From assembly GCA_024638915.1 (NCBI GenBank), contig JAHEJJ010000010.1, forward strand, positions 1-64,000: a DNA stretch of 64,000 nt. Reading direction: 5' to 3'. The notes under the pieces were generated by a model, which saw only the letters and a program-made list of their open reading frames with translations, was not told the DNA's origin and ran no database searches. Numbering within the stretch: position 1 is the first letter of the stretch; each line of letters opens with the position of its first letter. The position numbers were made by a program, and so were the translations under genes. Shown here piece after piece: positions 27,435 through 36,597 of the stretch. Source of the DNA: Robiginitalea sp. (GTDB taxonomy: Bacteria; Bacteroidota; Bacteroidia; Flavobacteriales; Flavobacteriaceae).

Positions 27435-27965
27435 GTGAAGTCCACGACCCTATATACCTTAATAGTATTGACCACGATGTCTTTTTTGTTTTGGATTTCC
27501 TGCCAGGAAAAACAGGGTGATAAAGATCTGGCACTGCGGGAACAACTCCGCGGACAATTGGAATTGTATATAGATTCCTGTTGGAACAAACAGAACATGA
27601 AGGTTTTGGGGCAGCTGACCACCTCGGGATTTATAAGGAATCTCAACGGGATCCGTGTAGCTAAGAGCTCCAATGAAATGGAAGCACATATGAAGGTTTT
27701 TTTCAACGCCTTCCCCGATCTTGAAATATCGCTGAAGGAGACGGATATGAAAGGAAATAAAGTATTTCTGACCTGGCAATCAACCGGGACAAACACAGGG
27801 GTCTACGGTGAGGTTGGCGCTACGGGTAAAAAAGTTAAAATCAATGGCATGTCGCAACTCTATTTCGACGAAATCGGACAAATATACCGCGAGGATGTCT
27901 ATTTCAACGAACTCGATCTATTGCAGCAGTTGGGGTATTCTCTAAGCTTTCCCAACCTTGAATAG
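27435..27965 (+). CDS. SnoaL-like/ester cyclase family lipoprotein (NTF2 fold)
   Basis: About 176 residues from a GTG at 27435. Other in-frame starts are TTG 27387 and ATG 27477; the ATG would leave too short a signal. With the GTG the product has a lipoprotein signal ending FWISC. The mature part has NTF2/SnoaL features: LYIDSCWNKQNM, LTTSGFIRNLNGI, FFNAFPDLEISLKE and TGKKVKINGMSQLYF, as in polyketide-cyclase-like proteins. No ribosome site decides the start. It runs in the same direction as two further small secreted proteins. Confidence 0.7.
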   Translation: MKSTTLYTLIVLTTMSFLFWISCQEKQGDKDLALREQLRGQLELYIDSCWNKQNMKVLGQLTTSGFIRNLNGIRVAKSSNEMEAHMKVFFNAFPDLEISLKETDMKGNKVFLTWQSTGTNTGVYGEVGATGKKVKINGMSQLYFDEIGQIYREDVYFNELDLLQQLGYSLSFPNLE

Positions 27966-28021
27966 ATCGAACTTAATTATGGATATAAACAACTGTAATA
28001 TTAAATCTTAAACAAAAAATT

Positions 28022-28780
28022 ATGAAACGACTTAAAATTTGGATTATCGGATTATTGTTTATGGCTCCCTTCGGTTTGATGGGCCAGGAGGCGCCTACTA
28101 TGTACTGGGTACATGAAGATCATGTAAAGCCCTCAATGGTAATGGATTACGAAAAATCGGCCAAGCAATTGGCAGACAACTGCAAAAAGTATAACATCCA
28201 GACCCTGGGATGGATTACCACCTCGACCAGTGATCTCCGTTATATGTATGTGTCGCCGATTAGCTCTATGGCCGACATTAATTATGATGGCTTCAAACCA
28301 TTGCAAGAAGCCATGGGTGATGAAGCCTTTGGCAAGATGTTCGCCGACATGGACAAGTGTTATTCTTCGCACGGCGATTATATTTTGATGCTTAATAATG
28401 AACTAACCTATATGCCTGAAGGTATGACCCAGACTCCCGAAGGTAAAGATTATAGAAGATTCTACTATGTCCGAACCACTCCGGAACATAATGCAAAACT
28501 CAAGGAAAAGATGAAGGCGATTAAGGACTTTTACGCCCAAAAGAATTCAAAGGTGCATTACCGGGTATATCAAAGTGGTTTTGGGACCATGGAGAATTAC
28601 TACCTCGTGGCTATTGCAGCAGAAGACGGTGTTGCTTATGAAACCATGGGTGAGGAAAACGAAGCTATCCTGGGAGAGGAACGCCATCAGCTCTTCGGCG
28701 AAATGATGAAGTATGTAACTAGTATTGATGAGGTAACCGGACAAATGCGGCCCGACCTGGCCTATAGCCCGGAAAAATAA
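28022..28780 (+). CDS. Secreted protein of unknown function
   Basis: 252 residues with a Sec signal at 1-22 (cleavage near GLMGQ). No catalytic motif is apparent. The mature part contains two similar-looking segments, beginning near PTMYWVHEDHVKPSMVMDYE and RRFYYVRTTPEHNAKLKEKM. Each pairs a strand with a helix, as in tandem dimeric alpha-beta barrel (ferredoxin-like) domains. I do not recognise the family. It sits 56 nt after the SnoaL-like gene and 54 nt before the next NTF2-like gene. Confidence 0.6.
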   Translation: MKRLKIWIIGLLFMAPFGLMGQEAPTMYWVHEDHVKPSMVMDYEKSAKQLADNCKKYNIQTLGWITTSTSDLRYMYVSPISSMADINYDGFKPLQEAMGDEAFGKMFADMDKCYSSHGDYILMLNNELTYMPEGMTQTPEGKDYRRFYYVRTTPEHNAKLKEKMKAIKDFYAQKNSKVHYRVYQSGFGTMENYYLVAIAAEDGVAYETMGEENEAILGEERHQLFGEMMKYVTSIDEVTGQMRPDLAYSPEK

Positions 28781-28834
28781 ACTGATAATTAGATGAAGTT
28801 TATGACTTCTTAAAAACTTGATTTGAAATACATT

Positions 28835-29347
28835 ATGAAAAGATCAATATTAGCATTCATCATTATTATTGCGGTAGTTTCCTGCAAGCAGGGCCCGGAC
28901 CGCTGGACCAACCAGTCTCCTGAAATAGATGTGGTGAAAGCCTTGATAAAAGATTATGAAGCTGGTGATTGGGAAGCCTGGAAAGGACATTATGCCGATA
29001 CTGCCAAACTTTATCACAACACTACTAAACCAGGAAGTGTGGGAGAGACGCTGGAGGGTCTTCGCAGTTATCTTGAAAATGTTTCGGAATACAGCTTTTC
29101 AGATAAGGATATCTATTACGAAATGATCATCGATGATAAAAATCAAAAGTGGGTCAACTTCTGGGGTACATGGGAAGGACATATCCAACCATTGGACAGG
29201 AATCTGACTATACCCGTCCACCTTACACTGCAGTTTGTAGACAGCAAGATTGTTGAGGAACACGGTTTTTATAATATGGCTGAATACGCCGTCGCCATGG
29301 GTGAAATGGCCAACCAGGCAGCGGCCGAAGAAGAACCGGAGGAATAG
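28835..29347 (+). CDS. NTF2-like (SnoaL-type) lipoprotein
   Basis: 170 residues from the ATG at 28835. Lipoprotein signal with AVVSC (Cys17). The NTF2-like domain shows VVKALIKDYEAGDWEAWKGH, YADTAKLYHN, LEGLRSYLENVSEYSF and a C-terminal VEEHGFYNMAEYAVAMGE. The tail is very acidic (EEEPEE). Such proteins often bind small hydrophobic ligands in the NTF2 cavity, but no active-site residue can be named. A terminator follows, closing the 27435-29347 transcription unit. Confidence 0.75.
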   Translation: MKRSILAFIIIIAVVSCKQGPDRWTNQSPEIDVVKALIKDYEAGDWEAWKGHYADTAKLYHNTTKPGSVGETLEGLRSYLENVSEYSFSDKDIYYEMIIDDKNQKWVNFWGTWEGHIQPLDRNLTIPVHLTLQFVDSKIVEEHGFYNMAEYAVAMGEMANQAAAEEEPEE

Positions 29348-29662
29348 ACCAGATTATAACCAACCATTATGTGGAAAGGGGTCGTAAATGACCCCTTTTT
29401 TTGTCCACATCCTTTTTCAAAATCATATTCTCGGGAAGAATTGTCAAGACAGCTAAATTTTTGTACTTTAGGAAGAAATAGAACCATCACAGATTTCTCA
29501 AATCTGTAACCCCATTTCGCTCCAGGAGTACTCGCTTGTATAAGCTGGCAATTTAAGTATGGAAAACAGTTTTGGTTTTAATTTAATCCGGTACCTGCAG
29601 TTGGCTACTACTCTGATATTATACCGGTTACCCGAATATTCAACTCACTAAATTTTGATTAT
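29348..29662. other. 315-bp intergenic region before the methyltransferase gene
   Basis: It contains the terminator at 29375-29403, a short inverted repeat CAGATTT-CTC-AAATCTG near 29490, and AT-rich sequence that presumably carries the methyltransferase promoter. A 30-codon frame near 29560 has no coding character. Confidence 0.45.
29375..29403 (+). terminator. Rho-independent terminator after the NTF2-like gene
   Basis: AAAGGGGTC and GACCCCTTT flank the loop GTAAAT and continue into a run of T residues, about 28 nt after the stop codon at 29347. Confidence 0.85.
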
Positions 29663-30718
29663 ATGGAATCTACACTAGCAACCGAAGTACCAAAGCAGCA
29701 GCAGCTCAGTCCCACCAGAATTATGGATACTGGTATGGGATTCTGGGCCTCAAAAGTATTATTGACAGCAGTTAATATTGGGCTATTTACACGCCTCGGC
29801 AGAGGGCCGGCATCTGCTGAAAAACTCAAGACGAAATTAGGACTGCACGAACGTAATTTATACGATTTTTTGGATGCTTTGGTAGCGATGGGATTCCTGC
29901 ACAGAAGAGGGCTCAAAGAAACCGCTGTTTACAGCAACTCACCGGATGCCGATCTTTATTTAGACAAAAACAAGGCCACTTATATCGGGAGTCTGCTGGA
30001 GATGTGCAACAACCGCCTATATGGCTTTTGGAATAATCTGGAAGATGGTCTTAGAGGCGGCAAACCTCAAAATGAGGTTAAAGGTGGTGACAAGCCTTTC
30101 TTTGAAGTCCTGTACTCCGATGAGAAGCGTTTAAGGGAATATATCGGCGCGATGGGGGGATTCCAAATGGAAAACTTTATGACTTTTGCCCGTGAATTTG
30201 ATTTCTCCGCTTATAACAGTTTCTGTGATATTGGAGGTGCCGGGGGAAATCTGGCAACACAGGTCGCCGCCTCACATCCCCATATGGAATGCATAACTTT
30301 CGATCTGCCCGTTGTTTCGTCCATAGCCAGGGAAAATATCGAACGCCTCGATTTCACGCCAAGGGTAAAAGTAGTAGAAGGTGATTTTGAGGATGATGAA
30401 TTCCCAAAAGCAGACGTGATCGCTATGGGCCTCATTCTTCATCAACTCGGCACCGATGCGAAAAGAGCACTGATCAAAAAGGCTTATGAGGCACTCCCGG
30501 AGGGCGGTGCCTTCGTGGTTATAGAAAACATTATTGACGACTACAGGAATACCAACACGTTTGGCCTTCTCACCTCGCTGAACATGTTGATTGAAACACA
30601 CCAGGGTTATGATTTTACGGCCAACGATTTTGACCAATGGGCACGGAGTGCCGGCTTCAGAAGGACCACAAAAATGGCTTTAACCGGTCCCACCAGCGCC
30701 GTGGTAGCTTACAAATAA
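29663..30718 (+). CDS. Class I SAM-dependent O-methyltransferase (COMT/hydroxyindole type)
   Basis: 351 residues. The N-terminal dimerisation/winged-helix domain is at 15-100 (MGFWASKVLLTAVNIGLFTR, ERNLYDFLDALVAMGFL). The methyltransferase domain has motif I FCDIGGAGGNLATQ at about residue 190, an acidic VVEGDFEDDEFP, the motif IILHQLGTDAKRALIKKAYE and GGAFVVIENII. This layout is shared by plant COMT-like and antibiotic-pathway O-methyltransferases. The substrate cannot be inferred, and no biosynthetic cluster surrounds it. Single gene ending in a terminator. Confidence 0.87.
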   Translation: MESTLATEVPKQQQLSPTRIMDTGMGFWASKVLLTAVNIGLFTRLGRGPASAEKLKTKLGLHERNLYDFLDALVAMGFLHRRGLKETAVYSNSPDADLYLDKNKATYIGSLLEMCNNRLYGFWNNLEDGLRGGKPQNEVKGGDKPFFEVLYSDEKRLREYIGAMGGFQMENFMTFAREFDFSAYNSFCDIGGAGGNLATQVAASHPHMECITFDLPVVSSIARENIERLDFTPRVKVVEGDFEDDEFPKADVIAMGLILHQLGTDAKRALIKKAYEALPEGGAFVVIENIIDDYRNTNTFGLLTSLNMLIETHQGYDFTANDFDQWARSAGFRRTTKMALTGPTSAVVAYK

Positions 30719-30734
30719 ACATTCTATCTTCACA

Positions 30735-30766
30735 AGAACCCGGCCTTGTCCGGGTTCTTTTTTTTT
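30735..30766 (+). terminator. Rho-independent terminator after the methyltransferase gene
   Basis: AGAACCCGG and CCGGGTTCT form a perfect 9-bp stem around CCTTGT, followed by eight or more T residues, 16 nt after the stop. Confidence 0.92.
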
Positions 30767-30803
30767 GATCCAATTCAGTATCTTTAAGTCAAACAACAAA
30801 ACC

Positions 30804-31175
30804 ATGCTACACAATAAATTCTGGCAGGCCTTCTTTGCCCTGATCCCACTGATCATATTTTTTCTGTTCTTTATTTGCTATGCCATATTTCTGATCACAT
30901 TGTTCAATCAGATACCGGAGTTTGAAGCAGATCCGGATAAGGTTCCATTTGCTGTCTTTGGGGGCCTGGGAACATTTTTCTTTCTGCTTTTTATGGCGAT
31001 TTTCCTGTCGCTTGCCAGCCTTGTTTTTTATATCGTACATGCCGTGCAGAATCCTAATTTAAAGGGTAATAATCTCCTTGTCGTCTGGATAATTTTATTC
31101 ATTTTCGTCGGTGGAATTTCTCAACTCTTGTATTGGATTATCGAGATTATCAACAAACGACACGGGGCGGTTTGA
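30804..31175 (+). CDS. Small membrane protein with three predicted helices
   Basis: 123 residues from the ATG at 30804. A TTG 39 nt upstream would add residues overlapping the terminator. Three hydrophobic segments are visible: about 8-32 (FFALIPLIIFFLFFICYAIF), 48-80 (FGGLGTFFFLLFMAIFLSLA) and 92-115 (LLVVWIILFIFVGGISQLLY). The C-terminus is basic (INKRHGAV). It resembles short phospholipase-D-N-terminal-like membrane proteins in layout, but I assign no function. The Tat-exported barrel follows after 19 nt. Confidence 0.65.
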   Translation: MLHNKFWQAFFALIPLIIFFLFFICYAIFLITLFNQIPEFEADPDKVPFAVFGGLGTFFFLLFMAIFLSLASLVFYIVHAVQNPNLKGNNLLVVWIILFIFVGGISQLLYWIIEIINKRHGAV

Positions 31176-31194
31176 ATCCCGCTTATCCTTTTAA

Positions 31195-32136
31195 ATGAAA
31201 AGACGAAAATTTTTAAGCAGGTCTTTAAGTGGTGCCATGGTGCTTTTGGTTCCAGGGCCACTGAAAGCTACACAGCAATATTTTAATTTGGAGGAATCAG
31301 TTCCGAGGATCTCACTGGCCCAGTGGTCGTTGCACAGAACCTTTGAGAAAAGAGTTTTTAAAGCAGAAGACTTTGCCAAAATCGCTAAGGATACCTACGG
31401 GATCGCTGCCGTTGAATACGTCAGTTCGCTATATGGCGGATTTGGAAAAGATGAAGTATTCTGGAATCGAATGAAAGGTAAGGCCGATGATGTTGCTGTT
31501 TTGAACCTTTTGATAATGGTAGATAACGAAGGGAATCTTGGGGATCCCAGTGAGGAAAAAAGAAACCAGGCCGTTGAAAACCATATAAAATGGTTGAATG
31601 CTGCCAGGATCTTGGATTGTCATTCGATTCGGGTCAATGCATTTGGATCGGGGGACCGTGATTCTCTTCGCTCCCAACTGGTCGATGGTTTAGGCAAACT
31701 AGCCGAGTATGGTGCTGAAATCGGTATTAACATCCTTGTAGAAAATCATGGTTTGCACACTTCGGACGGTGCTTTTATCGGTGAAATCATAGGTGAAGTG
31801 GGAAATAATTTCCTTGGAAGCCTGCCCGATTTTGGCAACTGGTGCCTAAATGCCAAGTGGGGCAGTACCCAGGGAGGTAAATGTTCTGAGGTATATGATC
31901 CTTATAATGGAGTGGAACAGTTGCTTCCTTTCGCCAAGGGTGTAAGCGCTAAGTCTTACGACTTTGATGCAGATGGGAAAGAGACCACCATCGATTACCA
32001 TAAAATGCTAGAATTGGTAAAGTCGTCCGGATTTGACGGGTATATAGGGATTGAATATGAAGGTAGCCGACTGAGTGAAGATTTAGGGATAAAAGCAACC
32101 AAATCGCTTATTGAAAAGACCTGGCAGGCACTTTGA
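31195..32136 (+). CDS. Sugar phosphate isomerase/epimerase-like TIM-barrel protein, Tat-exported
   Basis: 313 residues with a twin-arginine signal (MKRRKFLSRSLSGAMVLL). The xylose isomerase-like fold shows ISLAQWSLHRTF, GIAAVEYVSSLYGG, INILVENHGLHTS with a probable metal-binding Glu, LPDFGNWCL and the final FDGYIGIEYEG. It is analogous to the exported barrel at 8788-9759 but not a close copy. Likely periplasmic carbohydrate or polyol epimerase. It may be co-transcribed with the membrane protein 19 nt upstream. Confidence 0.82.
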   Translation: MKRRKFLSRSLSGAMVLLVPGPLKATQQYFNLEESVPRISLAQWSLHRTFEKRVFKAEDFAKIAKDTYGIAAVEYVSSLYGGFGKDEVFWNRMKGKADDVAVLNLLIMVDNEGNLGDPSEEKRNQAVENHIKWLNAARILDCHSIRVNAFGSGDRDSLRSQLVDGLGKLAEYGAEIGINILVENHGLHTSDGAFIGEIIGEVGNNFLGSLPDFGNWCLNAKWGSTQGGKCSEVYDPYNGVEQLLPFAKGVSAKSYDFDADGKETTIDYHKMLELVKSSGFDGYIGIEYEGSRLSEDLGIKATKSLIEKTWQAL

Positions 32137-32609
32137 AATATCTTTAAAATCCTCCCGAGCATTTTAAGATGAATCAAAAATGAAAAACTAAAAGCTGCAA
32201 ATGACATCATTAGTAGCCAATATGCAATGGTAAATTCGGGGTTGAGCGGGTTATTTGATCCATGGCGCTCATATTAGGTGCTAAACGCCATTTCTCACTA
32301 AAGGCAGTCACCTAAGTGAACTACCTTAGATATAAAATGCTCAGGAGGAAGTAGTTTCAAAGCATAGATTAAGTTCTAAATAAGATTTGAGCACCTAAGA
32401 TACGGCATCCAGATAAACGGCCAACTTTTTTCGATGAAGTGCAATGCGCATTGCAAATTCACATTCTAAAAGCTATTTTTATTATCATATTATCACTAAA
32501 ATAGTTAATATATTAATATTAAATTATAAGAATTTTCCTTCATTTTTTGTTATAAATAGAGTATTGGCTTGTTAGACCCTATAAACATTGTATTTGCAGC
32601 CATTGCAAT
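32137..32609. other. 473-bp AT-rich intergenic region between convergent genes
   Basis: No reading frame with coding character is visible. It contains a 9-bp inverted repeat TTAGGTGCT (32274-32282) / AGCACCTAA (32390-32398) about 107 nt apart, and very AT-rich sequence at 32460-32560. No clear terminator is seen for either flanking gene. Confidence 0.45.
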
Positions 32610-33704
32610 CTACATCTCTAATCTAAATAGGGTCAATGCCTTAGATTTGCCTCTCAGGGCGATCTTACCTATTTCTGAAAATCTGTGATTTACATCGTCT
32701 GTTAAATGTTCCTTTAGTGTGTCGGATATCAGCAAACGGGCCTGATATTGATTGCAAAGTACCTGAATGCGGGCAGCCGTATTAAGGACATCTCCCGAAT
32801 AGATGATATCTTTTTTTAAGGTCCCTATTTCCCCTGTGGTTACTTCGCCTATATGAAAGCCTGCCTTAAATTCAGGCACAAATCCATATTCTTCCCTATA
32901 ATGTTCTTTTTTGTTTTCGATCGCCAGGCTGATCGCTTCAAAACAACGTATACAATTGTTGCGCTTCAATCCGGCTTCCCGGGTCCACGAAACCACGATC
33001 TCGTCTCCTACATATTGGTAGATCTCACCTGAAGTTTCGAGAATGGCGTCGGTCATCTCCGAATAAAAAGACTTTATAAGCTTAAAATAGTTCGAATGAC
33101 CTATTTTTTCTGCTATAGTCGTGGAAGATTTCATATCCAGGAACATAAAAATCCTCACCTCTTTCATAGGTCTGTGGTACTTTCCGAAAGCATAGTTGAA
33201 GTAAACATTACCCCCAACAAAATCTTTTATTTCAGAAAAGAATAGAGCCAAATCAACAATTACCGCGATGTAGATGACAGTACTCCAGAACGCAAAATCG
33301 CTGAAAAATATCCGAGCGCTACGCACTACCTCATTACTAAAAGGACTTGTTTCATATCTGATCGCATTAATACCCAATGTTATGACCGCCAGGAAGGCAA
33401 CGATTAGCAGCAGATATAAACTTCCCTTATAAAGTATCTTATACCAAAAGGGTTTGCTGAAAAATTTTTTCTTTAACCAGGTCACTTCTATCCACCCCTG
33501 GAAAAATCCCATTAGAAAACTCGCAGGAACCGTAAAAAGGAGTGAGCTTTGAAAATCATAAATATTTTCAGTGGCCGGGTAGTATATACTCTCGCCAAGA
33601 ATACCTCTCTCCAACAGCACATAAATAAATCCGAAAAAAGCCCAAATAGCTGCAAAGGTCAATGCCTGGAAAAATGAGCGGCGGTATTTCGGTTGAAGTC
33701 TCAT
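32610..33704 (-). CDS. Membrane-bound class III adenylate/guanylate cyclase
   Basis: 364 residues. Four membrane helices lie in about residues 10-165 (FFQALTFAAIWAFFGFIYVL; LLLIVAFLAVITLGINAIRY). The cyclase domain at about 185-364 has the metal-binding Asp pair in FMFLDMKSSTT and YVGDEIVVSW, plus GFHIGEVTTGEIG and the conserved VLNTAARIQ. This fits the Bacteroidota family of 4TM-CHD cyclases making cAMP or cGMP. No partner gene is adjacent. Confidence 0.88.
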   Translation of the reverse strand: MRLQPKYRRSFFQALTFAAIWAFFGFIYVLLERGILGESIYYPATENIYDFQSSLLFTVPASFLMGFFQGWIEVTWLKKKFFSKPFWYKILYKGSLYLLLIVAFLAVITLGINAIRYETSPFSNEVVRSARIFFSDFAFWSTVIYIAVIVDLALFFSEIKDFVGGNVYFNYAFGKYHRPMKEVRIFMFLDMKSSTTIAEKIGHSNYFKLIKSFYSEMTDAILETSGEIYQYVGDEIVVSWTREAGLKRNNCIRCFEAISLAIENKKEHYREEYGFVPEFKAGFHIGEVTTGEIGTLKKDIIYSGDVLNTAARIQVLCNQYQARLLISDTLKEHLTDDVNHRFSEIGKIALRGKSKALTLFRLEM

Positions 33705-33894
33705 CTATTTAAAATTCTAAAATTTCATAGTAGTTACCAATTGGCTTGTTACTTTACACCCAGCTGTCCTGTCTGTTGTTCTAAAATACAATGATTTAGC
33801 CTTGATCGTTCAAGATACCCTTCCCGGCATTGATAAAAAAAAGTTATTTTAGCCTGTCTCTGAAATCAACACCGCCCAATTAATTCAATAACTC

Positions 33895-35220
33895 ATGTCG
33901 AAAATTTCTATCAGTTCCGTGAAGCCGCGACTCTCGTTTTGGGAGATATGGAATATGAGTTTCGGGTTTTTGGGCATTCAATTCGGATTTGCCCTTCAAA
34001 ACGCAAACGTAAGCCGAATATTCGAAACCCTTGGGGCGTCCAAGGATGAATTACCCATTCTCTGGCTTGCCGCCCCGGTAACCGGTTTGTTGGTACAACC
34101 TATAATTGGATATTACAGCGATCGAACCTGGCATGCCAAATGGGGAAGGCGAAGGCCTTTCTTTGCCATCGGTGCCATATTGGCCACCCTGGCGCTTTTC
34201 GGTATGCCTAATTCGACCGTCCTCTGGATGGCCGTCATCATGTTATGGCTGATGGATGCTTCGATCAATATCAGCATGGAACCTTTCAGGGCCTTTGTTG
34301 GAGACATGCTGCCCAACGAACAGCGCACCAGCGGTTTTGCTATGCAGAGCTTTTTTATCGGGCTAGGGGCCATTATCGCCTCGGCATTACCCTATATCAT
34401 GACCAATTGGTTAGGAATAAGCAATGTATCGGAAGGTGGCGGTATTCCCGATTCCGTCAAATGGTCATTTTATATCGGAGGTGTCGCCTATTTTACGGCT
34501 GTTATGTGGACGGTTTTCAAAACAGAGGAATATCCGCCAGACGATATTGACAAGTTAAAGGAGGAAAATGCATCCAAAGGGGTTTTTACCGGACTCAAGG
34601 AGTCGTTTATGGGAATATTCAAGATGCCTAAAACGATGATACAACTCTCTTTTGTACAATTCTTCTCCTGGTTCTCCCTCTTTGCCATGTGGATCTATAC
34701 CACCTCGGCAGTTACCAGTCATATCTATGAAACTTCAGACACCTCGTCTGCTTTGTACAACGAAGGGGCAGATTGGGTAGGGATTTGTTTTGCCGTGTAT
34801 AACGGCGTTGCCGCTTTGGTAGCCTTCTTACTCCCGTTGGTGGCACGCAGGATAAGTCGGCGTATAACACATTTGCTCGCATTGTTCTGTGGTGGAATTG
34901 GCCTGATTTCGATCTTCTTTATTTCGGACCCCATACTTCTTCTGGTTGCAATGGTCGGGGTAGGAATTGCCTGGGCCAGCATTCTGTCCATGCCCTACGC
35001 CATGCTGTCGAGTATATTGCCAGCTGACAAAATGGGCTATTATATGGGTGTCTTTAATTTCTTTATCGTAATACCCCAAATTGTGGCGGCGGGTATCCTT
35101 GGGTTTATGCTTAAATCCTTCTTCGGTAACGTATCGGTCTATGCCCTTATAATAGGAGGTGTTTCCATGCTACTAGCCGGATTATTATGCCTGATCGTAC
35201 AGGATAATGAAGATAATTAA
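33895..35220 (+). CDS. MFS sugar transporter, SLC45/GPH-like
   Basis: 441 residues with about 12 hydrophobic helices. SLC45 hallmarks: MSFGFLGIQFGFALQNANVS at the start, WLAAPVTGLLVQPIIGYYSD, and the loop DRTWHAKWGRRRPFFAIGA, which has the RxGRRRPF motif of sucrose and SLC45 carriers. The N-helix FRAFVGDMLPNEQRTSGF is also typical. Bacteroidota homologues are linked to maltose or sucrose import, but no glycosidase is adjacent here. Confidence 0.88.
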   Translation: MSKISISSVKPRLSFWEIWNMSFGFLGIQFGFALQNANVSRIFETLGASKDELPILWLAAPVTGLLVQPIIGYYSDRTWHAKWGRRRPFFAIGAILATLALFGMPNSTVLWMAVIMLWLMDASINISMEPFRAFVGDMLPNEQRTSGFAMQSFFIGLGAIIASALPYIMTNWLGISNVSEGGGIPDSVKWSFYIGGVAYFTAVMWTVFKTEEYPPDDIDKLKEENASKGVFTGLKESFMGIFKMPKTMIQLSFVQFFSWFSLFAMWIYTTSAVTSHIYETSDTSSALYNEGADWVGICFAVYNGVAALVAFLLPLVARRISRRITHLLALFCGGIGLISIFFISDPILLLVAMVGVGIAWASILSMPYAMLSSILPADKMGYYMGVFNFFIVIPQIVAAGILGFMLKSFFGNVSVYALIIGGVSMLLAGLLCLIVQDNEDN

Positions 35221-35434
35221 GGTTTTAACAAGGAAAACCAAGTCTAGTAGGTTAGTGACTCTTTTCTATTAAAATTATAGATCCTTCTCATAAGTCCCAC
35301 TTTACCGGATTTTCCGAGAAGAATAGTTATATAAAGAAGTTTTTATGAACTGCATCATGCGTCAAAAACGGAGATAATAAAGCAAAGTTTTACACGTTAG
35401 CAATCTATAATATACGCTAATTTTAATCATTACT

Positions 35435-35884
35435 ATGAAATTCTCAAGTGTAAAAATTTCCAAATTCATCCTATTAATATCAGCCGTATTTTTGTTTGTA
35501 GCCTGTAGCAATGATGATGACTCTTTTGCCAGGCTAACCGTAAACGGCCTAGTTCTGGTTGGTGATGTATCAGATTTCAACGGGGATATCGATGCCAGCT
35601 TCACGGGTAACGGAGGAAGTACAACCCGCTCCTTTCTATGGAATAACAATCTGAGTAGCGCCGATTACAATGCGGATATTACAGCTACTTCAGAGGGAAG
35701 TTTCGAGATGGTTGTAGAGGATTCCGAAGGGGTGGTGGTCTTGGAAAGAGTTATTCTGGGAGGCCAGGAACCTGATTCTATTGATGGTGTTACCTCCTCG
35801 GGAACATCCGGAATATGGACCGTAACCATACGGCTCGTTAACTTTAATGGGGATGGAAGCTTTTCCTTAAGTGAAGGTGACTAG
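35435..35884 (+). CDS. Hypothetical lipoprotein
   Basis: 149 residues. Lipoprotein signal FVACSNDDDS: Cys24 followed by an acidic stretch, a pattern often seen in surface-exposed lipoproteins of Bacteroidota. The mature part is beta-rich (ARLTVNGLVLVGDVSDFNGD, GTSGIWTVTIRLVNFNGDGS). No family recognised. Single gene with a hairpin downstream. Confidence 0.65.
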   Translation: MKFSSVKISKFILLISAVFLFVACSNDDDSFARLTVNGLVLVGDVSDFNGDIDASFTGNGGSTTRSFLWNNNLSSADYNADITATSEGSFEMVVEDSEGVVVLERVILGGQEPDSIDGVTSSGTSGIWTVTIRLVNFNGDGSFSLSEGD

Positions 35885-35902
35885 CCTTAAAAATCAAAGG
35901 TA

Positions 35903-35937
35903 AAATAGCCCTGTGCGCATTTCTAACAGGGCTATTT
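35903..35937 (+). terminator. Hairpin terminator after the hypothetical lipoprotein gene
   Basis: AAATAGCCCTG and CAGGGCTATTT form a perfect 11-bp stem around a 13-nt loop, 19 nt after the stop. The U-tract after it is weak (TAATTTATAAT). Confidence 0.7.
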
Positions 35938-36014
35938 AATTTATAATATATCTATTATCAGTAGGAGGTTACCTCAAAATAGACTCCTAGGAATTACTCA
36001 TATGGTCCTCCTAA

Positions 36015-36494
36015 TTAAATACCTTCTGCCAGCCAGGCCTTCATCATCCATACCGTTTTCTCCTGTTCGGTTATAAGGTCGCTCATCATGGCATTGGTTC
36101 CTTCGTCCGCGGCTTCATCGGAGGCTGATAAAATTTGGCGTTCAAGGATGAGCAATTCTTTAAGTGAATCGACTATTAGCCTGATCGCTGTTTCGTCCTG
36201 GGTTATATTTTTACCCACCGGAACTTTGGAATGCACCATGTAGTCCTCAAACGTATGGAGAGGAACACCACCCAAGGTTAAAACCCGTTCTGCGATCTCA
36301 TCTACCTTCAGGTTAGCATCCGTATATAATTCTTCAAATTTAACATGAAGATCAAAGAAACTCTTACCGCGAATATTCCAGTGAATACCCCTTAGATTTT
36401 GATAATACTGTTGAAAATTCGCCAACAGGACATTCAGGTCTTCCGCCAGACGTGTCGACATTTTTTCGCTTAATCCAATACTGTTCAATTTCAT
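36015..36494 (-). CDS. dps: Dps-family ferritin-like DNA protection protein
   Basis: 159 residues, the normal Dps length. Ferroxidase-site region: NLRGIHWNIRGKSFFDLHVK FEELYTDANLKVDEIAER in two adjacent stretches, with the conserved His and Asp/Glu ligands of the dimer interface. It should oxidise and store iron using hydrogen peroxide and protect DNA. It is divergent from an OxyR-type regulator, whose orthologues commonly activate dps. A 16-bp palindrome lies 18 nt before its start. Confidence 0.93.
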   Translation of the reverse strand: MKLNSIGLSEKMSTRLAEDLNVLLANFQQYYQNLRGIHWNIRGKSFFDLHVKFEELYTDANLKVDEIAERVLTLGGVPLHTFEDYMVHSKVPVGKNITQDETAIRLIVDSLKELLILERQILSASDEAADEGTNAMMSDLITEQEKTVWMMKAWLAEGI

Positions 36495-36512
36495 ATTCTA
36501 AAAATTTAATTG

Positions 36513-36580
36513 TGGTATAAAAATACCATATATTAATAAGGTTTCTGATAAATTTTATTGATAGTTTTTATACATTTATC
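36513..36580. promoter_or_regulatory. Divergent dps/oxyR control region with two inverted repeats
   Basis: TGGTAT-AAAA-ATACCA is a perfect palindrome at 36513-36528. GATAAAT (36547-36553) and ATTTATC (36574-36580) form a second, wider inverted repeat with GATAG and TAT elements between. On the minus strand the palindrome contains TATTTTTA, close to the TAnnTTTG -7 element, so it may overlap the dps promoter. OxyR normally contacts an extended, partly symmetric AT-rich site, so this is its most likely target. Confidence 0.45.
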
Positions 36581-36597
36581 ACCTAAAATTATACAGC

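Noticed and set aside
27197-27796. 199-codon open frame on the minus strand
   Set aside because: It covers the antisense of the SnoaL-like gene and the 5' end of the TPR kinase; the product has no recognisable domain, whereas both overlapped genes have clear signals and families.
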